Part shown: positions 1-8,793 of the stretch, piece by piece | Position numbering within the stretch: position 1 is the stretch's first letter | How the letters are laid out: the number at the start of each line of letters is the position of its first letter | DNA from: JBQTJJ01 sp052387235 | GTDB lineage: Bacteria > Actinomycetota > Acidimicrobiia > Acidimicrobiales > GCA-2861595 | Direction: 5' to 3' | DNA: 29,292 bases | Assembly: GCA_052387235.1 (NCBI GenBank) | Contig: JBQTJJ010000167.1 | Coordinates: forward strand, 1-29,292 | Program-made: the position numbers and the translations under genes | The notes under the pieces: model-generated | The model's database searches: none | The model's input: the letters and a program-made list of their open reading frames with translations, nothing else | Told to the model about the DNA's origin: nothing

Positions 1-124
1 CGCTTGGAGGTCGGACCCTCGTGGGGGTCAGGACGCGTAGGTCGCCGTTGACGTCCGCGCAGATGGCGAGGACGAACGTACTGCATCGGCCGGCGACGAG
101 TTCTTTGGTCGACGACGGAATCGT

Positions 125-147
125 GGCGCGTAACTCGGCGCGTAACT
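125..147. repeat. Tandem 11-bp direct repeat near the tRNA fragment
   Basis: GGCGCGTAACT occurs at 125-135 and again at 137-147, one base apart. It lies about 100 bp from the tRNA 3' fragment, on the side where the integrated element is expected. Short direct repeats at this distance can be arm-type binding sites for a tyrosine recombinase. That role is inference, because no integrase gene is visible. Confidence 0.4.
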
Positions 148-244
148 GCGCACCAACCGGTAGACAGGATGGCATTCGGTAGACTCGGGGCGAGACAGAA
201 CAGCAGGTGAGAGCACTGGACGCCACGGGAGAGACGGAATCGGC

Positions 245-290
245 CGGACTCTTAATCCGCAGGTTCTGGGTTCGAATCCCAGGGGGCGCA
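245..290 (+). other. 3' fragment of a tRNA-Lys(CUU) gene; candidate attachment site
   Basis: The segment folds as the 3' half of a tRNA. It has four pairs of the anticodon stem around the loop CTCTTAA (anticodon CTT, Lys), a 5-nt variable loop, the T arm CTGGG-TTCGAAT-CCCAG, the acceptor strand GGGGCGC and discriminator A. CCA is not encoded. No D arm or matching 5' acceptor strand (GCGCCCC expected) lies upstream, and homology stops at the base of the anticodon stem. Such fragments from anticodon to 3' end are what tRNA-targeting tyrosine integrases leave at the far end of an integrated element. By that reading the element lies to the left and native chromosome to the right. Bases 1-244 show no protein gene I can support. 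Confidence 0.65.
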
Positions 291-339
291 CGCGCGAATC
301 TCGACCAGCCAGCGACCGAGCGAACCTCCGCCAGCTCCG

Positions 340-3300
340 TCAGCCGGCGGGCTCTATGACGATCGAGGCGGGATCGTAGGCGAATATCCACAGACCCTCG
401 CCGACCCCGATGGGCTGCGCCCGGCGGTACTCCGATAGGACATAGCCGCCGGCACCCGTGTTCAAGGAGCGATCCCAGCGAGCGGCGAAGTCGTGGCCGG
501 TGACGACAGCCGGCGCCGTGGAGGGGTTGCCCACGATCGAAGCATGGTAGGCACCCAAGCCGAAACGAACACTCGCCGACGGGGTCGCCCGGAGCTGGAC
601 CACGGATGGGCAGGCGAACCAGGCCCAGTACCCGTGCCCTGCGGCCGGCGTTCCCGACATTGCGCTCCTCACCGAATAGCTTCCGCCGGCGCCGAGGTCG
701 AACCAGCCGTAGAGCGGAGACCAGGCAGGCACCGTCGTCCCTTCCGGTAGGCCGACGAGGGAGTAGCCAGGCGGGTAGAGGAGCGAGCGAGCACCGGCGG
801 CGACCTCCTCTCCGCAGGACGTGTCGGTCGGTCCCAGACCGTGGGTCGTGGCGACGACGCTCTCCGATACCGGGCCTGCACCGATGTCGTTCCGAGCCTG
901 GACGGCATAGTGATAGGCGGTACCGGGGGCAAGGTCGACGACCTCCATGGTGAGCATGTCTCCCGTCCTCGTCGGAGTGAAACGGCATGCGTCCCGACAT
1001 AGCGGCACCGCCGCCGCGAATGAGCTGGCATCGGTGATGGGGGCTGTCGACTGCTTGACGACATACGCAGCTGCCGGCGGCGACGCGTCCGGGAACGTGC
1101 CGTCTGAGTACACGGCGGCAAAGTTCAGCCGTACCGCACGATCGGACAGGGCGGTCGCAGCCAGGTCTGTCACCCGGCCCGGTAGGCCCGAGACGTCGTA
1201 GGTGAAGGCTGCGCTCAGCTCAGCCGGTTCGTGGCCGGAGGTCCCCCGGCGGGACGTGACGGCCACCTCGACGGGCCCGGCAGGATGAGGGGGAGCTATG
1301 GCGACGATACGAGTGTCCGACTCGACCCGGTAGCCGATCGCAGCGGCGTCGCCGAAGCGCACGTCCTCGGCGCCGCGGAGGTTGGCACCCGTCAGTACCA
1401 CCTCGGTCCCGCCCGCGCTGGGCCCGTGCGCGGGGCTGGTGCCAGCGACGGCCGGGGCCGGGAGGTACAGCTCCGAGGACGCCAGCTCTACCGGCCTCCC
1501 GCCGCTCATCGCACCGGCGCCCCCGACGGCCAGGACCGAACCGCAGGGCCCGGCCGGCGTGGCCATCCGGCAGGCAGGGCCGTCCAGGAGCGTCGCCGAG
1601 TGCGCCCCCCGGGCAGTGGTCATCGCACCGGTGTCGATCCAGCGGCCCGCGGCTGGGCGGTACACCTCGGCGGTGTCGAGCGCCTCCGGGTCGGCGCCGA
1701 AGGCGAAACCGCTCCCCGCAACCAGCACGGTGCCGTCCGGGAGGCTCGTCGCGGTGTGACCGGCCCGGCCGACACGCAGGGGTGACGCGGGCCTCCATTG
1801 CATCGAGGCCGGATTGAGGAGCTCGGCACCGGCCAGAGGCTGCTGGCTCAGGGCTGACGACGCGCCCATGCCTCCGGCAACCAGTACGGCGCCGCAGCTC
1901 GGTGTGCAATTGGGTCCCTCGATCAGCGTGGCGCTGTGAGCAAAGCGCGCGACGGCGAGGTCGCCCGCCGGGGACCAGGAGCCCGCCACGGGGTCGTAGA
2001 CCTCGGTCGAGAGGAGCGGAAGCTCTTCGCACCCGAAGTCGGCCGCGGGGTCCTGGCAGCTGCTCGTATCCGTGTGCCCGTAGCCGCCAGTGACCATGAC
2101 CCTTCCATCGGGCAGCAGCGTGGCGCTGTGCAGCGCACGGATGGCGGACAGCGACCCCGTTGACGACCAGGTGCCAGCGGTAGGGTCGTAGAGTTCGGCA
2201 GAGCGCGTCAGCGTCGTAGGGTCGACGCGGTCCACCCCGTTAACAGCACCCCCGACCACCAGGACCTTGCCGCAGTACCCAGGTGGCGCTGCACCCTCGC
2301 AGGCGGGCCCGTCCAACAATGTCGCGGTATGGAGCCTGCGGAAGCTGCGCGGTGCGCCGGTCGGCGCGAAGGCCTCGCGGCGTGGGTCGTACACCTCGGC
2401 GGTGCCGGCGCCGACCATCAAGATGCGGCCGTCTCGCAGTGCCGTCGCCGTATGGTCGCTCCTTGCGTGCCCCATCGAGCCGGTGGGGAGCCACTTGCCC
2501 GTCTCCGGGTCGTACAGCTGGGCCGTGCTGAGAGCGCTGGTGGTCCCGACGTCGTCTCTCGCCTCCCCGCCGGCCACCAGGACTCGGCCGCAGAACTCGG
2601 CGGGCAAGCCGGAGCGGCACGCGGGCCCGTCGAGCAGCGTGGCGGTGTGAAGGAATCGACCGGTACACGACGGCCCCGGCGCGGTGCAGTCCCGCAACGA
2701 TCCTGTGCCCGACCAGCTGCCCGGACCGAAGGTGAAGACCCCCTCGGCCGTGACGGGCCCCGTGGTCACCCGCACCGGGACCTGACCCTGGGCATGGGGA
2801 GGAGTGGTCACCACGAGCACCGTGTCCGCCGCGAGCAGCACGGGCACTGCGACGTCACCGAACACCACGCTCGTCGGACCGGCCAGGAAGCCCGTGCCCC
2901 GAATGCGCACTTCGGTGCCGCCGAAGGTGGGCCCCGCCGGTGGCGTCAGCATCTCGACGGACAGCGGGCGGCGAAGCGTGGCGGTATAGAACAGCTCGGC
3001 CGAGCGCAGCGACACCAGCCCTTCGTCTCCGCCCTTGCCTCCGGCGACCAGGACCGTTCCGTCGGGAAGGGCGGTGGCGGTGTGGGCGAAGCGTCCCTCG
3101 ACGAGGTCGACCGATGGGGTCCACTTGCCCGTGCCAGGGTCGTAGAGCTCCGCCGAGGGCATCGACGGCCCATCGCCGCCGGCTACGAGCACGGACCCGC
3201 ACAACGGCGCACAGGCACCGGCCTCGAGCAGAGTGGCCGTGTGCTGGGCCCGCGACGCCAGCGGGCGCCCGGTGACCCGCCAGGTGTCGCTGTGCTCGTC

Positions 3301-6300
3301 GTAGATCTCGGCCACCGTCCCGCCGACCACGAGCACCGTTCCGTCGCCGAGACGGGTCGCGGAATGGCTGGTCCGCGCGGGGTCCACCATGGCGCCGGTG
3401 GCGGTCCAGGCTCCGGTGGCGGGGTCGAAGACCTCGGCACCCGGCGTCGGGACCGACCCGACTGCCCCTTCCGTAGGGCTCGTGCCCCTGCCCACGGCGA
3501 GGATCCTGCCGGACGTCAGCCGGGCCGCCGTGGCACCCACCCGGGCGGTGGCCATCGGCGCCGTGGCCCGCCAGGCGCCCCGGGACGTCGATCCCGGCGC
3601 GGTCAGGGACGGGTCGAAGATCTCGGCTGTGGCAAGGTCGGTCCCGGACCCGCCGGGCCCCACCTCCTGAGAGCGCCCCCCGGCGACAAGCACCCTGCCG
3701 TCCTCCAACAGCACGGCGGTGGCGCCGGACCTGGCTGCCCCCATCGCTGCCGCCGGCGACCACTGGTCCGTCTTGGGGTCGTAGAGCTCGGCTGTCGTGG
3801 TTGCGGGCAGGCCCCCCAGTACCAGTACCTGGCCGCACGGGTAGCCGGCGGGCGGGACGGAGGCGTGGCACGCCGGGGGGTCGAGAAGCGTGGCCGCGTG
3901 CACGCGGCGGCCTGTGGCCATTGATGCAGCCGGGCTCCAGCCACCGCCGGCCGGGTCGTAGAGCTCGGCGTCGTTGCGGGAGCGCTGGTCGCCGGCGGCG
4001 TCGATACCGTCGAATCCGCCCGCCACCAGCACCCGCCCGTCCGCGAGGCGGGTGGCGGTGTGCTGCTCCCGGGTTGTGCCGTCCACCTGGGACGGCGTCG
4101 TCCCGAGCGCCCCGGTGGCCACCCAGGTCCCATGGAGAAAGCTGAATCGGACGCCACGGGACGTTCCCAGAGCCGTGGTCACCTTCAGCTCGACCGTCCC
4201 GCCACCGTTCGGAGGGCTCACTGCGGTGATCTGCTCATCGGAGTCGACCCGGAACGCCACGCTGGGCCCGCTGCCGAAGCGCACGGCGGTGGTGCCACTG
4301 AAGCCTCTGCCTGTGATGACGACCTCGGTCCCCCCGTAGGTGGGGCCGCTGTCCGGAGCCAACGACGCGATGGCCGGTGCGCCCGACGTCACCACCCCGG
4401 CGCCGGCGGCCTCCAGCCTGCGCACCCGCCGGTTGCCTGTGTCCGCCAGGAACGCATCACCCGTCGCGTCAATGGCCACTCCTGCCGGGCCGTTCACCTG
4501 AGACTGCGGGCCCGCCCCCCCGTCGCCTGCGAACCCGGGGGTCCCGTCGCCGGCGACGGTGGTGATGATGCCGGTGGCTGCATCGACCCGCCGAAGGCGA
4601 TGGTCACCGCAGTCCGAGACGAAGAGGTGGCCGCCACCATCGAGCGCAAGGGAGCACGGACTGGTCAACCGGGCTTCACCGGCCGGACCTCCGTCGCCCA
4701 CGCCGCTGACCGGTGTACCGCCGCCGGCCAGCGTGGTGATGGTGCCGGCGGTGGCGTCGACCCGGCGGACCCGGCCATGGCCGGTGTCGGCGATGAGCAG
4801 GTCGCCGGCGGTGTCGACAACCATCGCGCCGGGGTTTGCCAGTGAGGCTCCAAGAGCGGGCGCCCCATCGCCGATGCCGTCCCCGGGCGCCCCGCCGCCG
4901 GCATATCCCGTCAGATTTCCAGACGCATCGAGCTTGCAGACGCGGCCGGCGCCCGTGTCGGAGATGAAGAGGTTTCCTGCTCCGTCCACCGCCACGCCGG
5001 CCGGGGAGTCGAGGTCGAACAACTCGGCCGGGCGTTCCTCCTCGGCGCATGGGTTGCCACCCTTGTTCCCCCGCCCGACGACGGTGGAGATGTTCCCCGT
5101 CGCATCCACGAGGCGTACACGGTGGTTCCCGGTGTCGGCGATGTAGGTGCCGCGCTGTGGGTCCTGAGCGATGGCAGTGGGGCCTCGCAGGGCCGCAGAC
5201 GTGGCCGGACAGGTTGTAGCGCCCGCAGTGCAGTCGCCGGAGAAGGCGGCAGTGCCGGTGCCAGCCACCGAGCTCACGGCGCCGGTCGAGTCGAACTGAC
5301 GGATCATGTTGTTGGCGGCATCGGCGACGAGAAGGGTGTTCGCCGGCGTCACCGCCAGTCCCCGCGGATCGAGACGCCCGCTCCCGGCCACTGTGGCCAC
5401 CACGCTGGGGGTGCCTGTTACCCGGCGGACCCGGCTGTTTCCCGAGTCGGCGACGAAGACGTCGGTTCCGGGGCCGGGCGCCACCCCGGTGGGCTGGGTG
5501 AACCGCGCCGCGTTTGCCAGACCGCCATCGCCTCGAAAGCCGGGGGCTCCGTCTCCGGCGACGGTGCTGACGATCTCGTCGGATGCACCGGAAACGATCC
5601 CGTCGGTACCCGGTGCCACTCTCCGCACACGGTGCGCACCGGTCTCTCCGATCACCAAGCCGCCCAGGCGGTCGACGGCGACGTTGCTCGGGTTTTTCAT
5701 CCGCACGGCGGTGGCCGGCTTACCGTCACCGCCGTCGAGGACGGCACCGCCAGCGACCGTGGTGATCGTGCCCTCGCTGTCCACGCGCCGGACCCGGTTG
5801 TCGGCACGGTCGGCGATGAACAGATTGCCGGCGTGGTCGATGGCCACGCCTGCCGGGTCGGCCAACAGGGCGAGCGTCGCCGGTCCACCGTCTCCCATGC
5901 CCCCGACGGGGGCGAAGATCGCACCACCGGCGACCGTGCGGATGGCTCCCGAGGTGTCGATGCGACGGACGCGCTTATTGCCGGTGTCGGCCACGTAGAC
6001 GTTCCCGGCCCCATCCGCCGCCACCCCCAGCGGGCGATCGAGGAGCGCATCGGTGGCGGGACAGGTCACCACCATCTGGTCACAATCGCCCGCGTAGCCG
6101 GGCACGCCGGTGCCCGCCACCGCGGTGATCGTCCCATCCCCGGCCACTCGTCGCACACGGTTGTTCGCCGTGTCGGCGATCAGCACGACGCCGACGGCAT
6201 CGACGGCAACTCCGTTCGGCTCCGCCAGGCGGGCCGCGACCGCCGGCCCGCCGTCGCCCGAGGAACCGGCCGCGCCCGACCCCGCGATCACGCGCTCCAG

Positions 6301-6552
6301 GCCGGTGACCGTGTCGATTACGCGAAGGACGTGGAACAAGGGGTCGGCGACGTACAGGGAAGCGCCTCGGAGGGCGAGGCCGGACGCGCCCTGGAGGATG
6401 CCGAGCGCGGCGCGCTCCGCGAGGTCAGGCCCGCCGGCATAGGTGGAGATGTCGCCTGCCGCGGCCGGGGTCGGTGCTGCGCCGAGGAGCGATGCGATCA
6501 GCACCACCGCCGCCAGCACCGGGAGCCGCTGTCTGCGCAGTCGGACGGTCAT
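340..6552 (-). CDS. Giant secreted multi-propeller protein (NHL, Kelch, IPT, Fn3)
   Basis: 2,070 aa. The start at 6552 (MTVRLRRQRLPV) is chosen because a signal peptide follows at once: Arg-rich n-region, hydrophobic core, then an Ala-rich cleavage region near residue 33. Residues about 35-735 hold 12 NHL-type repeats with the signature ADTGNxRVRRV. An IPT/TIG domain follows (about 735-805), then seven Kelch-like repeats of the form ATLLxDGRVLVAGG (about 807-1187), IPT 2 (about 1205-1285), seven more Kelch-like repeats (1287-1700), IPT 3 (1704-1785), one Fn3 domain (about 1786-1895) and a C-terminal domain ending IVIEPAG. Several Kelch blades carry an extra Cys pair, such as PACRSGLPAEFCG. 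No catalytic motif, transmembrane anchor or sorting signal is seen at the C-terminus. It starts 10 bp after the regulator gene, so it is probably cotranscribed. A role in surface binding or adhesion is inference. Confidence 0.9.
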   Translation of the reverse strand: MTVRLRRQRLPVLAAVVLIASLLGAAPTPAAAGDISTYAGGPDLAERAALGILQGASGLALRGASLYVADPLFHVLRVIDTVTGLERVIAGSGAAGSSGDGGPAVAARLAEPNGVAVDAVGVVLIADTANNRVRRVAGDGTITAVAGTGVPGYAGDCDQMVVTCPATDALLDRPLGVAADGAGNVYVADTGNKRVRRIDTSGAIRTVAGGAIFAPVGGMGDGGPATLALLADPAGVAIDHAGNLFIADRADNRVRRVDSEGTITTVAGGAVLDGGDGKPATAVRMKNPSNVAVDRLGGLVIGETGAHRVRRVAPGTDGIVSGASDEIVSTVAGDGAPGFRGDGGLANAARFTQPTGVAPGPGTDVFVADSGNSRVRRVTGTPSVVATVAGSGRLDPRGLAVTPANTLLVADAANNMIRQFDSTGAVSSVAGTGTAAFSGDCTAGATTCPATSAALRGPTAIAQDPQRGTYIADTGNHRVRLVDATGNISTVVGRGNKGGNPCAEEERPAELFDLDSPAGVAVDGAGNLFISDTGAGRVCKLDASGNLTGYAGGGAPGDGIGDGAPALGASLANPGAMVVDTAGDLLIADTGHGRVRRVDATAGTITTLAGGGTPVSGVGDGGPAGEARLTSPCSLALDGGGHLFVSDCGDHRLRRVDAATGIITTVAGDGTPGFAGDGGAGPQSQVNGPAGVAIDATGDAFLADTGNRRVRRLEAAGAGVVTSGAPAIASLAPDSGPTYGGTEVVITGRGFSGTTAVRFGSGPSVAFRVDSDEQITAVSPPNGGGTVELKVTTALGTSRGVRFSFLHGTWVATGALGTTPSQVDGTTREQHTATRLADGRVLVAGGFDGIDAAGDQRSRNDAELYDPAGGGWSPAASMATGRRVHAATLLDPPACHASVPPAGYPCGQVLVLGGLPATTTAELYDPKTDQWSPAAAMGAARSGATAVLLEDGRVLVAGGRSQEVGPGGSGTDLATAEIFDPSLTAPGSTSRGAWRATAPMATARVGATAARLTSGRILAVGRGTSPTEGAVGSVPTPGAEVFDPATGAWTATGAMVDPARTSHSATRLGDGTVLVVGGTVAEIYDEHSDTWRVTGRPLASRAQHTATLLEAGACAPLCGSVLVAGGDGPSMPSAELYDPGTGKWTPSVDLVEGRFAHTATALPDGTVLVAGGKGGDEGLVSLRSAELFYTATLRRPLSVEMLTPPAGPTFGGTEVRIRGTGFLAGPTSVVFGDVAVPVLLAADTVLVVTTPPHAQGQVPVRVTTGPVTAEGVFTFGPGSWSGTGSLRDCTAPGPSCTGRFLHTATLLDGPACRSGLPAEFCGRVLVAGGEARDDVGTTSALSTAQLYDPETGKWLPTGSMGHARSDHTATALRDGRILMVGAGTAEVYDPRREAFAPTGAPRSFRRLHTATLLDGPACEGAAPPGYCGKVLVVGGAVNGVDRVDPTTLTRSAELYDPTAGTWSSTGSLSAIRALHSATLLPDGRVMVTGGYGHTDTSSCQDPAADFGCEELPLLSTEVYDPVAGSWSPAGDLAVARFAHSATLIEGPNCTPSCGAVLVAGGMGASSALSQQPLAGAELLNPASMQWRPASPLRVGRAGHTATSLPDGTVLVAGSGFAFGADPEALDTAEVYRPAAGRWIDTGAMTTARGAHSATLLDGPACRMATPAGPCGSVLAVGGAGAMSGGRPVELASSELYLPAPAVAGTSPAHGPSAGGTEVVLTGANLRGAEDVRFGDAAAIGYRVESDTRIVAIAPPHPAGPVEVAVTSRRGTSGHEPAELSAAFTYDVSGLPGRVTDLAATALSDRAVRLNFAAVYSDGTFPDASPPAAAYVVKQSTAPITDASSFAAAVPLCRDACRFTPTRTGDMLTMEVVDLAPGTAYHYAVQARNDIGAGPVSESVVATTHGLGPTDTSCGEEVAAGARSLLYPPGYSLVGLPEGTTVPAWSPLYGWFDLGAGGSYSVRSAMSGTPAAGHGYWAWFACPSVVQLRATPSASVRFGLGAYHASIVGNPSTAPAVVTGHDFAARWDRSLNTGAGGYVLSEYRRAQPIGVGEGLWIFAYDPASIVIEPAG

Positions 6553-6562
6553 CACGCCCGAA

Positions 6563-7471
6563 TCACCCGGTGACAGTGTCCCGCGGCGAGTGGCGACCGG
6601 GGCCGGTGACCGAGTCGATCGGCAACCGCAGCGGGCGAGCGGCGTCCCAGTAGTGCTCGAACATGGGGACCATCGCCGTTGCGAAAGCACCGTCGTCCAC
6701 GAGGACGTTGGGGGGGAAGGGCCGCGCCCGCAAAACCGCCTCGCCGGTGCCGAAGAGCACCGCCCTCCGGTCGACGATCGCCAGCTTGATCGGCACGTCG
6801 TCGCCCGCCCGCGCCTGCAGGCCCTGGCGCAGGTAGTTCTCGGCCTCTTTCCGGATACCGCTGTGATCCAGAACCGATGCCAGGTACACCACCCGGACGG
6901 TGATCCCCCTGGCCAGCAGAGGTTTCACCACGTCGCCGGGCTCGTCGCTGGGAATGCCGTACGGCGGACGGTTGAAGACCAGGACCTCGGATCGGGCCGA
7001 TGCCAGCAGCCTCTCGTAGGCACCTTCGATCCTTCCTGCGCCTCGGAGGAACTGAATGGACGAATCTGCCGTGACGTCGCGGTCACCGGCAATGTCCTCG
7101 AGAAGCTGGCGGGTCGGATCGAGGCTCGCCTCCACCGCCTTGAGTCGGGCCTCGTGTGCCGACCACAGCCGTCGCAGCACGTCGTCCGGTCCGGGTGTCG
7201 CCCAGACCCCCGAGCGACCCGGAAGCAGCTCGACCAGCCCCCGTGCACTCAGTTCTTCGAGAACCGGATAGACACCGGTGCGGTGCACCTCGGCGAGCCG
7301 GGCGAGCTCCGTGGCTGTCGCCGACCCGCTGCTCACCAGTGCGGCGAGGACTCGCGATTCGTTCGGGGTCAGGCCGAATGCCTGAAGGCGTTCGGCTGCT
7401 TCCTTGAGGCGTGCGGCCGGGGACTGGACAGGGTCGGTGCCGGAGGCGGGTCCTGACGTCAGCCGGCTCAT
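6563..7471 (-). CDS. TrmB-family transcriptional regulator with PLD-like sensor domain
   Basis: 302 aa. The N-terminal part (about residues 20-100) is a winged helix of TrmB type: FGLTPNESRVLAALV, then the recognition-helix region ELARLAEVHRTGVYPVLEEL and a wing near LLPGRSGVW. Residues about 140-290 resemble the phospholipase-D-like effector domain found in TrmB-type regulators. There is no C-terminal LuxR helix-turn-helix, unlike many actinobacterial relatives. The ATG at 7471 overlaps the TGA of the upstream lipoprotein-like gene (ATGA), which indicates translational coupling and fixes the start. The gene ends 10 bp before the giant propeller protein, so it may regulate that protein or its own operon. 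The ligand is unknown. Confidence 0.85.
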   Translation of the reverse strand: MSRLTSGPASGTDPVQSPAARLKEAAERLQAFGLTPNESRVLAALVSSGSATATELARLAEVHRTGVYPVLEELSARGLVELLPGRSGVWATPGPDDVLRRLWSAHEARLKAVEASLDPTRQLLEDIAGDRDVTADSSIQFLRGAGRIEGAYERLLASARSEVLVFNRPPYGIPSDEPGDVVKPLLARGITVRVVYLASVLDHSGIRKEAENYLRQGLQARAGDDVPIKLAIVDRRAVLFGTGEAVLRARPFPPNVLVDDGAFATAMVPMFEHYWDAARPLRLPIDSVTGPGRHSPRDTVTG

Positions 7472-7626
7472 CGGCGTCGTCCGACGTCCTGGCCCAGTCC
7501 GGCGTGGCCCACAGATCGTTTGGACCGAGCTCGAAAGCCGCAGTCGCCGCTCGTTGCCGGTGGCGGAGCCGTGGTGCATCCGGCCGTGAGGACGGCAGCG
7601 ACGACGCAGACGACTCGCACGACCAT
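7468..7626 (-). CDS. Small putative lipoprotein, 52 aa
   Basis: The peptide starts MVVRVVCVVAAVLTAGCTTAP. It has a basic residue, a hydrophobic stretch and a clear lipobox (LTAGC) followed by a Thr/Pro-rich linker. GAGG lies 6 nt before the ATG. Its stop codon overlaps the start of the TrmB-type regulator by 4 nt (ATGA). After lipidation the mature part would be only about 36 residues, basic and without a recognisable fold. It could be a true microprotein, a leader peptide coupling translation of the regulator, or the stump of a longer lipoprotein. No homologue is recognised from sequence alone. Confidence 0.45.
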   Translation of the reverse strand: MVVRVVCVVAAVLTAGCTTAPPPATSGDCGFRARSKRSVGHAGLGQDVGRRR

Positions 7627-7940
7627 TGTCCGCCTCGATCCAAGCAGAGGAGCTCCCGGGCTCGCTGCCGATGCCCGGCAACTGCCGGGTGGAGACGTGG
7701 ATCTCCCCCGCGACCGTCTGGTGCGTCCTCTGGTGGCTTCGCTTGTGGGCACAGGCAACTCTCAGGGTCGAACGCACCGTGGCCCGGGTTGAGAACCGGT
7801 GGTGGTGGTCAATGCGATTTGTCGTCCGTATGACGATGACACTTCACATTCGGACCGTCAACAGCGCCCTGCTCGTCCTGCTCCTCCCTCACTCACGTGG
7901 CACATCGTCGCGCCCGGGGTCCGCGCAGGGCACCGCATCG

Positions 7941-8111
7941 TTCTGGTAGCCGTACCGACACGGAAAACGGGTCGCTCCGGCTACCAGAAGGGCGGGACGG
8001 GCAAAGGACCAAAGTCCCTCGCTTTGCGGGCGTTCGCCTCAGGGCTAACGGGGCTCCTCTTGGCGATCATCGCAGGTGACGACCCATCGGGCCTCTGACC
8101 CGATGCGATGA
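7941..8111 (+). promoter_or_regulatory. Inverted-repeat-rich leader region upstream of the 8134 gene
   Basis: This lies within a 507-bp gap (7627-8133) that holds no supported gene. In order it contains: a perfect 12-bp inverted repeat TTCTGGTAGCCG (7941-7952) / CGGCTACCAGAA (7978-7989); GCAAAG (8001-8006) / CTTTGC (8022-8027) around GGAC-caaa-GTCC; and TCATCGC (8067-8073) / GCGATGA (8105-8111) enclosing CATCGGG (8085-8091) / CCCGATG (8099-8105). The last structure ends about 20 nt before the ribosome-binding site of the membrane-protein gene. It may be a structured 5' leader or a series of protein-binding operators. I could not match it to a known riboswitch. The rest of the gap (7627-7940) shows nothing I can support. 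Confidence 0.4.
8003..8018 (+). promoter_or_regulatory. Possible DosR/DevR-like palindrome
   Basis: The sequence AAAGGACCAAAGTCCC resembles the core of the actinobacterial DosR (hypoxia/NO response) box, roughly GGGACTWWAGTCCC. It is about 115 bp before the start of the membrane protein. The outer positions of the published consensus match poorly and the same bases belong to an RNA-like inverted repeat, so this is a suggestion only. Confidence 0.28.
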
Positions 8112-8133
8112 CCATCGAAAGAAGGAGTCAACC

Positions 8134-8793
8134 ATGAAGCGCAGAACTCTTGACGTTCTGTTCAGCGCGGGTGGGCTTGTGCTCGCCCTCCTGCTGGTGG
8201 TGCTGGGCCTGGTGATGACCAGCAACGCCAACTTCGCCAAGGACTACACCAGCGACCAGCTGCGCCAGCAGAAGATCACCTTCAAGGCCGCGGACCTGCT
8301 GACCGAGGAGGAGGCGCAGTCGGCGTGCGTCGTGGCCAATGCCGGCAAGCTCCTCACCACGGGTAAGCAGGCCGAGTGCTACGCGAATGAGTTCATCGGT
8401 CTGCACGTCAGGAACACCGAGGGTGCGAACGGCATGACCTACGCCGAGCTCGGCGGGCCGGCACGCGAGGCGCAGACAAGGGCGACCGAGGCGGCCAAGA
8501 ACGGGGATCCGAACGCCGACGAGCTGAAAGCGGAGGCCGATGCCATGTCCAGGGCACGCGAGACCCTGTTCAAGGGTGAGACGCTGCGTGGCCTGCTGCT
8601 GACGTCGTACGGGTTCAGCGAGTTCGGGACCAAGGCCGACGAGGTGGCCACCGTCTCCTACGCCGTCTCCGCGCTGCTGTTCCTGCTGTCCATCGCCGGC
8701 TTCGTGCACGCCTTCAGGGCACCTCGGACCAAGGGCGTCGCCATCCCCGAGCCCTCCCGGTTCGAGACGGTGGACGACCTGAGCCGGGTTTGA
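8134..8793 (+). CDS. Two-TM membrane protein with extracytoplasmic domain, unknown function
   Basis: 219 aa. AAGGAG lies 7 nt before the ATG. An N-terminal transmembrane segment (about residues 10-30) is followed by a roughly 140-residue polar domain, a second transmembrane segment (about 172-195) and a short cytoplasmic tail. The polar domain contains an Ala/Glu/Lys-rich helical stretch, two Cys residues (SACVVANAGK and QAECYANEF) that could form a disulfide, and the segment FKGETLRGLLLTSYGF just before the second membrane segment. I recognise it as the type of conserved actinobacterial membrane protein that carries no functional name. The upstream region is unusually rich in inverted repeats. 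It converges on the GGDEF/EAL gene, with a strong hairpin between. Confidence 0.8.
   Translation: MKRRTLDVLFSAGGLVLALLLVVLGLVMTSNANFAKDYTSDQLRQQKITFKAADLLTEEEAQSACVVANAGKLLTTGKQAECYANEFIGLHVRNTEGANGMTYAELGGPAREAQTRATEAAKNGDPNADELKAEADAMSRARETLFKGETLRGLLLTSYGFSEFGTKADEVATVSYAVSALLFLLSIAGFVHAFRAPRTKGVAIPEPSRFETVDDLSRV

Noticed and set aside
28..291. 87-codon minus-strand frame starting with a GFEPRTCGLR peptide
   Set aside because: Its beginning is the antisense of the tRNA 3' fragment, a well-known spurious translation, and the rest has no protein character.
2329..3924. Long plus-strand open frame (531 codons) opposite the Kelch region
   Set aside because: It is antisense to the giant propeller gene. 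The composition is Arg/Gly/Ala-rich, as expected from a shadow frame in GC-rich coding DNA, and no domain is seen.
7799..8098. 99-codon plus-strand frame in the 7627-8133 gap
   Set aside because: It has no ribosome-binding site, a low-complexity basic composition, and runs through the inverted repeats. It looks like a chance frame.
7941..8111. Cyclic-di-GMP (GEMM) riboswitch
   Set aside because: GGCAAAGG and GGGACG segments gave a faint resemblance, but the order of conserved elements and the tetraloop-receptor parts do not match.
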